A stretch of DNA of 64,000 nucleotides from Jeongeupia wiesaeckerbachi (lineage in GTDB: Bacteria > Pseudomonadota > Gammaproteobacteria > Burkholderiales > Chitinibacteraceae): NCBI RefSeq assembly GCF_050916355.1, contig NZ_CP136946.1:1798001-1862000 (forward strand). Reading direction: 5' to 3'. The first letter of the stretch is position 1. Each line of letters begins with the position of its first letter. A program made the position numbers and the translations under genes. A model generated the notes under the pieces. That model was not told the origin of the DNA. It searched no databases and worked only from the letters and a program-made list of their open reading frames with translations. Positions 1 to 7,691 of this stretch are shown here, piece by piece.

Positions 1-1
1 G

Positions 2-943
2 GTCGACAAACAGGAAGCGCTGGGGCTCGACGTGCCGGTGCACGGCGAGGCCGAGCGCAACGACATGGTCGAATACTTCGGCGAACAACTGGCCGGTTTC
101 GCCTTCACCCGCTTCGGCTGGGTGCAGAGCTACGGCAGCCGCTGCGTGAAGCCGCCGGTGATCTTCGGTGATGTGTCGCGCCCGAAGCCGATGACCGTCG
201 AGTGGAGCCGCTACGCGCAATCGCTGACGCCCAAGCCGATGAAGGGCATGCTCACCGGCCCGGTGACCATCCTGCAGTGGTCCTTCGTCCGTGACGACCA
301 GCCGCGCCGTGACACCGCATTGCAGATCGCGCTGGCGATCCGCGACGAGGTCGTCGACCTCGAAACCGCCGGCATCAAGGTGATCCAGATCGACGAGCCG
401 GCGTTCCGCGAAGGCCTGCCGCTCAAGCGCAGCGACTGGGACACGTATCTGGAATGGGCCGGTCGCGCGTTCCGGATCTCGGCGTCGGGTGTCGTCGACA
501 GCACGCAGATCCACACCCATATGTGCTATTCGGAGTTCAACGACATCCTGCCGGCGATCGCCGCGATGGACGCCGACGTGATCACCATCGAGACCAGCCG
601 CTCGGACATGGAGCTGCTCGAAGCCTTTGGCGAATTCGCCTACCCGAACGAGATCGGCCCCGGTGTGTACGACATCCACAGCCCGCGCGTACCGGACGTC
701 AGCGAAATGCTGCGGCTGATCGCCAAGGCGCTCGACGTGGTGCCGGCCGAGCGGCTGTGGATCAACCCGGACTGCGGCCTGAAGACCCGCGGCTGGCCAG
801 AAACCGAGGCGGCACTGGCGAATATGCTGGCCGCAACGGTCGAGGCCCGCAAGGCGATTGCCGAGGGTCGCAAGCTGGTGGTCGACGCGGTCAATGCCTA
901 CAAGGTGCACGAACACGGCGGCAACTGCGGCTGCAACGCGTAA
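2..943 (+). CDS. metE: Cobalamin-independent methionine synthase, C-terminal part (cut by window start)
   Basis: MetE transfers a methyl group from methyltetrahydropteroyl-glutamate to homocysteine, the last step of methionine synthesis, in the cytoplasm. The reading frame is open from base 2, so the N-terminal half lies outside the window. The visible 313 residues are the catalytic C-terminal barrel. The zinc/homocysteine-binding signatures are present: HGEAERNDMVEYF near the start, the IDEPAFREGLP segment, HTHMCYSEF with zinc-binding His and Cys, the ETSRSDMELL segment, and NPDCGLKTRGW with the second zinc Cys. The protein ends normally in GGNCGCNA-type residues and is followed at once by a terminator, so it is the last gene of its transcript. 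No defect is seen. Confidence 0.97.
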   Translation, partial: VDKQEALGLDVPVHGEAERNDMVEYFGEQLAGFAFTRFGWVQSYGSRCVKPPVIFGDVSRPKPMTVEWSRYAQSLTPKPMKGMLTGPVTILQWSFVRDDQPRRDTALQIALAIRDEVVDLETAGIKVIQIDEPAFREGLPLKRSDWDTYLEWAGRAFRISASGVVDSTQIHTHMCYSEFNDILPAIAAMDADVITIETSRSDMELLEAFGEFAYPNEIGPGVYDIHSPRVPDVSEMLRLIAKALDVVPAERLWINPDCGLKTRGWPETEAALANMLAATVEARKAIAEGRKLVVDAVNAYKVHEHGGNCGCNA

Positions 944-947
944 ACCA

Positions 948-972
948 AACCGCCCCGAGAGGGGCGGTTTTT
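948..972 (+). terminator. Rho-independent terminator of metE
   Basis: A 9-bp G/C-rich stem (AACCGCCCC pairing with GGGGCGGTT) with a GAGA loop is followed by a T run. It starts 4 bases after the metE stop codon. Confidence 0.9.
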
Positions 973-987
973 CGTTGGGGGAATGCC

Positions 988-1278
988 ATGTACGCCCAAA
1001 TCATGCGCTTCCGGCTCAAGGATGCCGATAGCCGGGCGGCGTTTGTCGAGCTGACTCGGCAGATGCATCGCTGGCTACAGCCCGGGTTTACCGCCTACGA
1101 ATTGTATGAAGGCGCTAAAGGTTGGCTGGACCGGATCGCCTGGTCCGACCGGGCCGCGTGCGAGCGCGGGCTGGACGACTTCCTCGCCACCGGCATCGCC
1201 CGGCAAATGCTGGCTCTGGTCGATGACGATGTCGACGTGTTCTTCGGCCGGCACGTCATCGCCAGCGCGCCGGGCTGA
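988..1278 (+). CDS. Small hypothetical protein (possible dimeric alpha-beta barrel / ABM-like)
   Basis: This 96-residue cytoplasmic protein has no signal peptide. It begins MYAQIMRFRLKD and ends in a short Ala/Pro tail. The start is the ATG at 988, preceded by a G-rich Shine-Dalgarno (GGGGGA); the same frame is open far upstream, but only as a shadow of metE. The pattern of an N-terminal beta strand (YAQIMRFRL), a helix with Phe/Leu/Met positions, a strand, and 'W...D..A...GLDDFL' resembles small dimeric alpha/beta-barrel proteins of the antibiotic-biosynthesis-monooxygenase type. That is only a fold guess. It stands alone between the metE terminator and a convergent methyltransferase gene. 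Confidence 0.65.
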   Translation: MYAQIMRFRLKDADSRAAFVELTRQMHRWLQPGFTAYELYEGAKGWLDRIAWSDRAACERGLDDFLATGIARQMLALVDDDVDVFFGRHVIASAPG

Positions 1279-1301
1279 ACCTTGGCGCTGGCCGGGGCAG
1301 A

Positions 1302-2132
1302 TCAGGGGGCGCGGGCGACGATGCGGATGCCGCCGAGCCGGCCGCCATCGAACAGCGCCGCCATGATCTTGTAAAAGTGGTCGAGCAGCGCGTGGTCGGC
1401 CTCACCATGAATGCCGATCAATCGGGCGCGATCGTCGCGCCAGAAGGCCGCCCGCTGCCGGCAGAACGCGCCCCATGCGGCGCTCGGATCATCGATCTGG
1501 ACGTCGACAAAGCCGGCGGCTTCGAGATCGGCGGCGTAGTCGGCCACGGTGGTCAGCGTGACGCCGTGAACGGTGTTGCGCATCGCATCGGCCTCGGCCG
1601 CATTTAGTGGCGCGAGCAGGCAGAAATCCTCGATATACAGACTGCCGTCCCGGCACAGCGCAGGACGCAGTCGTGTCAGCAAACGTCGGCGTTCGGGGAT
1701 GTGCAGGATCGCCAGCCAGCTGACGACGGCATCGAATCGGCCAGGAGCGAAGTCGGCGGTTAGCGCGTCGCCGCATTGATGGTCGATGGAGCGAGCCAGG
1801 CCGCAGCGCTGCGTCAGCCGGCTGGCCTGCAGATGGAGCGCCTGCTGCAGTTCCAGCGCGGTAACGTGAGCGCCGAGCGTGTGCGCAAGGTAGCGGGCTG
1901 GTCCGCCAAGACCGGCGCCGACGTCGAGCACGCGGCTGTGCGATCCGAGCCGCAGCCGCTGTACCGCCGCTTCGACTGCGGCCGTGCCGTGATAGTGATA
2001 CTGGTCATAAGGAAACAGCTGCTCGGCTGTGAGGTTCGAGCTGGCCGCAATCCCTTGCGCCGCCAGTTCGGCGTCGATGCGATGTACGTTCTGATAGAGC
2101 GGCATGGCCGCGATGGTCTGTGTTTCTTCCAT
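1302..2132 (-). CDS. SAM-dependent methyltransferase (class I, small-molecule type)
   Basis: A 276-residue soluble class I methyltransferase. Motif I is VLDVGAGLGGPARYLAH at about residues 68-84 and binds S-adenosylmethionine. It is followed by an acidic 'TALELQ' strand end, a GDALTADF motif II, and a WLAILHIPER motif like those of sarcosine/dimethylglycine and phosphoethanolamine N-methyltransferases. An N-terminal 'FPYDQYHYHG' stretch is also typical of that group. The frame stays open upstream to about 2576, but the ATG at 2132 (MEETQTIAAMP) is the start: the upstream extension is low-complexity Arg-rich shadow sequence. The substrate cannot be told from sequence. It is convergent with the small protein at 988 and divergent from the membrane protein at 2325. 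Confidence 0.85.
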   Translation of the reverse strand: MEETQTIAAMPLYQNVHRIDAELAAQGIAASSNLTAEQLFPYDQYHYHGTAAVEAAVQRLRLGSHSRVLDVGAGLGGPARYLAHTLGAHVTALELQQALHLQASRLTQRCGLARSIDHQCGDALTADFAPGRFDAVVSWLAILHIPERRRLLTRLRPALCRDGSLYIEDFCLLAPLNAAEADAMRNTVHGVTLTTVADYAADLEAAGFVDVQIDDPSAAWGAFCRQRAAFWRDDRARLIGIHGEADHALLDHFYKIMAALFDGGRLGGIRIVARAP

Positions 2133-2324
2133 AGTGATTTCCCGTTCCTGCGAATTGGCCGGCTTGGGCGAATGCAGCTGGTTGCAGCGCTTGCATGCGC
2201 TGCAATTTAGGCAATTGCGGCGGGCCGCGCCGTCTGGCCGGCCGGTTGTCCGAAAACAGGCGCGGTTGCGAAGGCTTGCTGCCATAGCGGAAACAGACGG
2301 AGCTGGCGCATTGGCGAGCAGGGC

Positions 2325-2888
2325 ATGGATACAGATACCGAAAAGGGTTCGTGGTGGAAAACGCTTCCCGGCGTTCTTTCCGGCGTCGCCGCCGTGATCG
2401 CGGCCTTGGGCGGATTGATTGCGGTGCTGTCGCAATCGGGCTTCTTCGACCAAAAGAAGGTCGCCGCCGTGGCACCGGTACCCAGTGAGGCGCAGGCGCC
2501 TCCCAGCGCCCCGGCGGCGGCCGAAGCGAAGCGCATGGACCGGCCGAGCGAGGCCAGCGCCGAGCAACAGCTGCACTTGCTCGCGCAGGCCAATATCCGC
2601 AATAGCGTCGGCGACGCCACCATGCGCAAATGGCTGGCCGATTCAAACTGGTATCGCCAACTGGCCCGGGAAAGCCTTGCCCTGGTCGGCAATCGGCGCT
2701 TGATCCGCGATGGCGCCGATCTGGACAAGGTCAGCTTCTATTACGTCGAATCGCTGGGTTTCAAGAGCGAGAACGACTTGCCGGCCGATCACGCGATCAA
2801 TCGCGGCAAGCTGACGCAGGCTGTCGTCGATGCGTACAACGACAGCAATGGCGTCAGCGCCAGGTCGCTGCAGGAAATACTCGAGTAG
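2325..2888 (+). CDS. Hypothetical single-pass membrane protein with Pro/Ala linker
   Basis: 187 residues. An N-terminal WWKTLPGVLSGVAAVIAALG segment forms one transmembrane helix (about residues 10-35). A Pro/Ala-rich linker (about 45-70) and a soluble C-terminal domain with Trp, Tyr and charged residues (about 80-187) follow. The aromatic 'W..LPG.L.G.A' helix start is, as far as I recall, seen in small membrane proteins encoded near caspase-like and other effector peptidases; this is recollection, not a search. It faces the caspase operon in convergent orientation and ends 137 bases from the operon's last gene, which is another single-pass protein of similar size and layout. Function unknown. 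Confidence 0.7.
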   Translation: MDTDTEKGSWWKTLPGVLSGVAAVIAALGGLIAVLSQSGFFDQKKVAAVAPVPSEAQAPPSAPAAAEAKRMDRPSEASAEQQLHLLAQANIRNSVGDATMRKWLADSNWYRQLARESLALVGNRRLIRDGADLDKVSFYYVESLGFKSENDLPADHAINRGKLTQAVVDAYNDSNGVSARSLQEILE

Positions 2889-3025
2889 GCGTGCTACGGG
2901 GCGCGATCGAGGCTCGTGTGTCGTTCAGAGACATCGCTACGGGTGCGCCTTTGGGCACGACATGCGTGCCGGCAAGCTCAGCCTGCCCGGCCAGCGCGAG
3001 GCGGCCGGGCCGAGCTTGCAGATTC

Positions 3026-3685
3026 TCAAGGCAATTCGATTTCTGCCCAGTACTGCACCGCATACTCGCGGTTGATGGCCGTGGGTGGGCGGATCAGCCT
3101 GACCTTGGTTCCCCGGGGGACGACGCCGAGGCTTTTGCGTGCGCGGAAGTAATCGGCATCGTTGGACGGCAGGCCGTCGCGGACGACCATATTGCCGAGC
3201 GTCAGGTATTCGGTGCCGGCACCGAGTTGCTCGGGCGGCACCGACACCGGCTGGCCGGTACCGAGCGGGGCCAGCATCGGTTTGTTCCATTGCGATTGGT
3301 AATCGCCGATCCAGATGAAACCGCGCTGCTTGGGTGCATCGGGGACGAGCGGGGTCGACAGCGTGGCAAGCTGCGCGGTCTGGTCGGATACGGTTTGCGC
3401 CGCCTGAAAAACCGTCGACTTGGCTTGCGCCGATTGCGTGTCGCCAGCGGGCGAGTGCTTTTTCAGCTCCTCGATGGCGACCAGGGCACCGTTGAGCTTG
3501 CTGGCAAGCTCGGTGATTTCGCCCTTGGCCTCCTGGGTGAACTTGACGCCGCTGGGGGATATCTCCGCTACCGGGCCGAAACTGATGCCCAGCGCATACT
3601 TGCCGGCGATCAGCGCCAGCAGGATGGAAAAAATCGTCACCGGATACTTCAACAGTTCGATGACGGCGGATCGGTCCAGAGCCAT
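3026..3685 (-). CDS. Hypothetical membrane-anchored protein, third gene of the caspase operon
   Basis: 219 residues. A hydrophobic segment near the N-terminus (about residues 10-33, KYPVTIFSILLALIAGKYAL) would anchor it in the inner membrane. It is followed by a helical, possibly coiled-coil region (about 45-120: EITELASKLNGALVAIEELKK and following) and a beta-rich C-terminal domain (about 120-219) with FIWIGDYQSQW and VVPRGTKVRLIRP segments that look SH3-like. The gene starts only 21 bases after the stop of the 951-residue multidomain gene, so it is almost certainly co-transcribed with it and the caspase gene. I do not recognise a named family. A scaffold or membrane tether for the peptidases is the simplest guess. 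Confidence 0.75.
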   Translation of the reverse strand: MALDRSAVIELLKYPVTIFSILLALIAGKYALGISFGPVAEISPSGVKFTQEAKGEITELASKLNGALVAIEELKKHSPAGDTQSAQAKSTVFQAAQTVSDQTAQLATLSTPLVPDAPKQRGFIWIGDYQSQWNKPMLAPLGTGQPVSVPPEQLGAGTEYLTLGNMVVRDGLPSNDADYFRARKSLGVVPRGTKVRLIRPPTAINREYAVQYWAEIELP

Positions 3686-3706
3686 GGGATGACCTCCGTT
3701 GGAGAG

Positions 3707-6562
3707 CTAGAACCCGCGCAGGTCATCGACCGGCAGGGCCAGCGCATCGTTGCCGGTGATCTGTTTCAGCGTCTGGCCGATCACGTCGACGTTGTTGTCG
3801 AAGCTGCCGTGAGTCGCGGCGATCGTGCCGTCCGGGCTGACCCTGGCGCGGGCGTCTCGCCAGACGTGCAGCCGCTTGGCGCCGCTGGCATCGGCCCAGG
3901 CGCGGCGCCAGTCGTTGACGATGTCGAAGGACGTCGACGAGCCGTCCCAGTCCCGCGCGCCGGTGGTCGAGAACACCTTTTCCAGCCCGAGAATGGGGGT
4001 GCGCTTGTCGGCTTCGAGCGCGTTGCTGACCAAGTAGAGCAGCGACTTGCGATAGATTTCGGCGACGGTGTCGTTGCATTCGTTGTCGTCGCTGAGCACA
4101 TGCAGATGCAGCCGTTTCATCAGGTCCTGATGCGGCGTGTAGTGCCGGTTGGCGAAGGCCACCGTGCACGCGGGCGCGTACAGATGGATCGAACTCAGCC
4201 GGTCGCCGAGGTCGAGCTGGGCGAAGCGGTCGAGCAGGTGGCCGAGGATGATCGAGCCGGCCGAGTGGCCGACCAGGTGGATTTCCAGCTTGTCGCCCCA
4301 GATGTTCGCCAGTGCTTGCAGCGCCAGCGCGAGCAGGTCGCCGCCGCGTCCACGCTCGACCGAGAAAGCGGCGTTCTCCTTCATCTCGCTCCAGATCGGC
4401 CGGGCGAGCGGTCGGCCGATGACCGTTTCGACGAGCGCATCTTGCTGGTCGGCGAAAAAATCGCCGATGCCACGTTCGGCGCCGAACAGGCCACCGCGCA
4501 GTTGGTCGATATGGTCGCCGATGATCTGGCCGATCGATTCGAGCAGGCCGGTTTTCCAGACCAGAAACAGCGGATAGCAGCCGTTGCCGCTGAAGTAGGG
4601 ACCCATCGCGCGGGCGCGCTTGAGCGCGGCCTCCTCGCTGTTGAGGCCGCCGTGAGCGTAGACGACCAGCCGTTTGACCTCGCCCGGCTGGGTGCGGAAC
4701 CACAGGTCGGGCAGCGTACAGGCCTGGGCGCGTAGCGAGCGTTGCAGTTCGTCCTCGGCGATGAAGCGCGCGATGCGGCCGTCGTTGCCGCAGATGATGC
4801 TGTGCCTCGCGGTCGTTTCGTCGTCCCAGCTTGTCGCTGCGGCACCGCTGAGGCCGGCGTCGCGACGCGGCCGCGGGACGCGCTGACCGGACAGATTGCC
4901 GGGTACGCCGAGGGCGGCCACCCAGGCGTCCATCGCGTTGGCGAGCCAGTCGGCGTAGCTGAGCACGGCGAAGCCGCCTGCGCCCCATGCCTCGCCCCAC
5001 GAGTTCTGCACGACGAAGCCGGTCCGGTTGAAGCCGACCAGCGCGAAGGCGTGCCCGCCCGACAGCGATGGTCGCTCGTCGAAATCGATCTGCGGCAGTT
5101 CGGCGTGCGATTTCGGTGCCTTGGTCCGTGCAACGCTGGCCCAGCCGGGGTGGGTATACGCCGAGACGTAGATCGCGCCGACCTCGGTGATTGCCGCCTG
5201 CAGGTCGACCAGCGCCTTGGGGTCGATCCGGTAATAGACGCCGAGCGTGGTTTCCAGCGCGGCGTCGATCCAGCCCGGATTCGGCGACGTGTCCTCGCCG
5301 GGCTGATAACGCCAGTCGCGCTCCGGACACACGCCGTGGCGATGCCAGCCCCGCAGCGCGCCGCGACAGCTCGAGCCTTCGTAATCCTCGCCGTCGTACT
5401 CGTCGTAGCGGCGTGCGAATGCATACAGCATCCGCGGGCTGACCGAGTCGGTGGTCTTGCCGTCGTTGGCGCGCCAGCGCAGGTAGTTGATCACGCAGGC
5501 GAGGCCGAAGCCGGTGCAGGCGCCTTCCTCGCCCTGATTCAGCACCAGCCCGGCCTTGGTGTAGGCGGGCAGCAGCACGGCAACGTCGGCGTCGTTCGGA
5601 TGCTGCGGTGGCAGCGACTGCACGCGGGGCAGGTAGAGCCGGTCGCGCAGGTCGACGCCATCGCGGACGACGGTGAGGGTCTCGGGCACGGTAAAGCCCT
5701 TGGCCTTGCCGGCGGCGAGCCCCGCCCGGACCGGGCCGAGCGCCGCCAGTCCGCGGCGGTAGGCGTCGGTGAAGCGGTCGAGCCCGTGACTACCGCCGTT
5801 GACGAGCTTGCGCGCCTTCTTCAGGTCGTCGCTGTCGAGGGCGTCCTTGATCGCGTCGCGCTTGGCGGCGAGGAAGGCCGCGAGCAGGCAGGCGGCAACC
5901 TCGGGGGCGTTGGCCAGTTCGGATTGCCCGACGAGATCGACGTCCAGCCGGGTGCCCAGCCGGGTGTAGTTGTCCCGGCCGGTCAGCTGCACATAGCCGC
6001 GGCCCTTGAAGCGTGCGCCGTCGCCGGGCTGGTTGTTGCCGAGGTTCTGGCCGATCCGGGTACCGGGGTCGTAGGCGCTGAAAGGCGGTTTGCCGGGCTC
6101 GGTATTGAACTTCGAGATTCCTTCGCTGATCGGGACGAAACCCTCGGTTTCGGCGCGGATCGTCGCCAGCGCCATGCAGACCAGTTCGCGCTCGATCAGG
6201 CCCGCCGCCCGCAGCGCCGCCATCACGTAGGGCAGGTTGCGTTCGATGTTCGACGCCTTGGTCGCCGGGAACATCTTCTGCACCGCCGCGGTGTTGACCT
6301 GCACCTGTGCGGGCTCGCTTTGCAGCAGCCCGAGCTCGCCGAGCACGCGCGGGCCGGCGATGCCGTCGGCGACGAAACCGGCGCTGCCCTGCCATTGCTG
6401 CAGCGCGGCTTCGGTATCGGCATCGAAGCCGTCGTTGCCGTCGAGCAGCCCGGGGAACAGTGACGGCGCGATGCCCGTCTGTTCCATGGCCTGGCGCAAC
6501 GCCTGTTTCAGCGCTGCGACCGCGGCCCCTTGATGGCCGCGAATCAAGAGTGAGCCTGTCAT
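3707..6562 (-). CDS. Four-module protein: PG-binding domain, GH19-like glycosidase, papain-like protease, alpha/beta hydrolase
   Basis: 951 residues with four recognisable modules. Residues about 5-80 are a peptidoglycan-binding type 1 domain (FDADTEAALQQWQ and DGIAGP). Residues about 90-275 are a GH19 chitinase/lysozyme-like domain: candidate catalytic Glu138/Glu140 in IRAETEGF, and FKGRGYVQLTGRDNY. Residues about 300-555 are a C1A papain-like protease: oxyanion Gln343 and Cys349 in NQGEEGACTGFG, His504 in SGGHAFALVGF, Asn520 in QNSWGEAWGAGGF. Residues about 625-940 are an alpha/beta hydrolase with nucleophile Ser767 in LVGHSAGS and a YAHGG oxyanion-type strand. All key residues are present, so each module may be active. 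There is no signal peptide and no transmembrane segment. The gene lies 26 bases after the caspase gene in one operon. The fusion is unusual; a role in defence, cell death or inter-bacterial attack is inference only. Confidence 0.9.
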   Translation of the reverse strand: MTGSLLIRGHQGAAVAALKQALRQAMEQTGIAPSLFPGLLDGNDGFDADTEAALQQWQGSAGFVADGIAGPRVLGELGLLQSEPAQVQVNTAAVQKMFPATKASNIERNLPYVMAALRAAGLIERELVCMALATIRAETEGFVPISEGISKFNTEPGKPPFSAYDPGTRIGQNLGNNQPGDGARFKGRGYVQLTGRDNYTRLGTRLDVDLVGQSELANAPEVAACLLAAFLAAKRDAIKDALDSDDLKKARKLVNGGSHGLDRFTDAYRRGLAALGPVRAGLAAGKAKGFTVPETLTVVRDGVDLRDRLYLPRVQSLPPQHPNDADVAVLLPAYTKAGLVLNQGEEGACTGFGLACVINYLRWRANDGKTTDSVSPRMLYAFARRYDEYDGEDYEGSSCRGALRGWHRHGVCPERDWRYQPGEDTSPNPGWIDAALETTLGVYYRIDPKALVDLQAAITEVGAIYVSAYTHPGWASVARTKAPKSHAELPQIDFDERPSLSGGHAFALVGFNRTGFVVQNSWGEAWGAGGFAVLSYADWLANAMDAWVAALGVPGNLSGQRVPRPRRDAGLSGAAATSWDDETTARHSIICGNDGRIARFIAEDELQRSLRAQACTLPDLWFRTQPGEVKRLVVYAHGGLNSEEAALKRARAMGPYFSGNGCYPLFLVWKTGLLESIGQIIGDHIDQLRGGLFGAERGIGDFFADQQDALVETVIGRPLARPIWSEMKENAAFSVERGRGGDLLALALQALANIWGDKLEIHLVGHSAGSIILGHLLDRFAQLDLGDRLSSIHLYAPACTVAFANRHYTPHQDLMKRLHLHVLSDDNECNDTVAEIYRKSLLYLVSNALEADKRTPILGLEKVFSTTGARDWDGSSTSFDIVNDWRRAWADASGAKRLHVWRDARARVSPDGTIAATHGSFDNNVDVIGQTLKQITGNDALALPVDDLRGF

Positions 6563-6588
6563 GGCACGTTCCTTACCGAACTGAAGAC

Positions 6589-7374
6589 CTAGTTGAAGAC
6601 CGGCCAGCCTTGCTGCGCGCGCGTGCCGCCGAGCTGCGGCGTTTGCGGGTAGTTCTGGCTCGGCAGCGATTGCCGGATGGTGGTGAACCAGTCGCGATAG
6701 GTGGCCGGGCTGCGTTTGAGCGCCTGCAAGGCCACGTAGCTGAATGCGCCGTTGGGCTTGCCGTTGAAACGGGCGTCATAGCTGAATTCGGTATCGCGGC
6801 AGCCGGCCATCAGGACGCCGCCGGCCGGGCGGGGCGGCTTGGCCGGTGCGGTGGCACGGCTTTGCGCCTTGGCCAGGGCCGCGCCGGTGAGGAAGGTTTC
6901 CGGGGCAAGGAAGCGGGTCCGGCCGCGATCGTCATCGCCGAGCGGCGGCGGCGCTTTGGCGACGGTGCCCGAGTGGCAGGAGTCGGCGATCAGGACGATG
7001 CGCACGCCGCGTTCGCGCTCGTCGAACAGCGCGTACAGCTCGTCGTCGCTGAGCGTCCGGCCTTGATGGATGTCGTGCGGGCAGAGGACTTCGTCGCGGG
7101 CATCGGGCTCGTCGCCGTCGTCGTCGGGCACCCACGAACCATGGCCGGAATAGGTGATCACGACCACGTCGTTGGCGCGTGCCGCGTCGACGTGCTGGCG
7201 GATGGCATCGACCATGGCCTGCTTGCTGGCATCGCCGTCGAGCAGCAAGCTCACCGCAAAGCCGCGTTGCTGCAATTCGGCGGCCCAGTCCTTGGCGTCG
7301 TTGACGCAGCCGGCCAGATCGCTACTGACGCCGGGATAGTCGTTGATACCGACGCAGAGTGCTGATTTGTGCAT
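6589..7374 (-). CDS. Caspase-family (peptidase C14, metacaspase-like) protein
   Basis: 261 residues, essentially one C14 catalytic domain. It starts MHKSALCVGINDYPG, the usual first strand. The catalytic His78 lies in ITYSGHGS and Cys133 in IADSCHSG. An acidic DDDGDEPD stretch (about 84-91) follows the His, as in type I/orthocaspase-like bacterial proteins that bind Ca2+ or cleave after basic residues. The frame stays open to 7449, but family homology begins at the ATG at 7374, which has a GGGGCG upstream. The C-terminus ends GWPVFN with no prodomain or extra domain, so partners must act in trans; the 951-residue protein follows 26 bases downstream. First gene of a three-gene operon. Confidence 0.9.
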   Translation of the reverse strand: MHKSALCVGINDYPGVSSDLAGCVNDAKDWAAELQQRGFAVSLLLDGDASKQAMVDAIRQHVDAARANDVVVITYSGHGSWVPDDDGDEPDARDEVLCPHDIHQGRTLSDDELYALFDERERGVRIVLIADSCHSGTVAKAPPPLGDDDRGRTRFLAPETFLTGAALAKAQSRATAPAKPPRPAGGVLMAGCRDTEFSYDARFNGKPNGAFSYVALQALKRSPATYRDWFTTIRQSLPSQNYPQTPQLGGTRAQQGWPVFN

Positions 7375-7691
7375 GATTCGCCCCGTATTCGCTGTCAATA
7401 CGTGTGAGCGGATCGGCCAAGTCATTGAAGTCCGACTGTCGGTGCGCATCAGCGCAGCCTATGGCTATGTTGTGAACACTAGTTGCTTCATCTGTCGCTT
7501 TGGACGAAATCGGACAAATGGGCATGCCGATGGCAAAGCCGCGTTCTGACTGGGCTGGCGGGGGATTTTGCCGGGTGGTGCTGGCGGGGACGATGGGTGC
7601 CGGCAGCGCACGGCCGGATCGATACCTTGCCCGCTGGGCGAAAGTTTGGTCGATCCGGCCGGGCTGGCCGGTTGAGGCGTAAAGCGGAGAC
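7375..7691. other. Intergenic region upstream of the caspase operon
   Basis: 317 bases with no credible gene. It must hold the minus-strand promoter of the caspase operon. A TTGACA on the minus strand (about 7394-7399) lies too close to the start codon to be a normal -35 box and sits inside a small GTATT/AATAC dyad just upstream of the gene. I see no clear promoter pair and no terminator for the kinase gene that ends at 7692. Confidence 0.5.

Noticed and set aside
2630..4735. 701-codon plus-strand open frame
   Set aside because: It spans several genes in the wrong frame, including the minus-strand membrane-protein gene; no domain motif; typical high-G+C artefact.
4742..6463. 573-codon plus-strand open frame opposite the multidomain gene
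   Set aside because: Biased Arg/Ala/Val/Asp shadow; the minus-strand frame holds recognisable catalytic motifs.
7375..7449. 25-codon N-terminal extension of the caspase gene
   Set aside because: Family homology begins at the ATG at 7374, which has its own G-rich Shine-Dalgarno.
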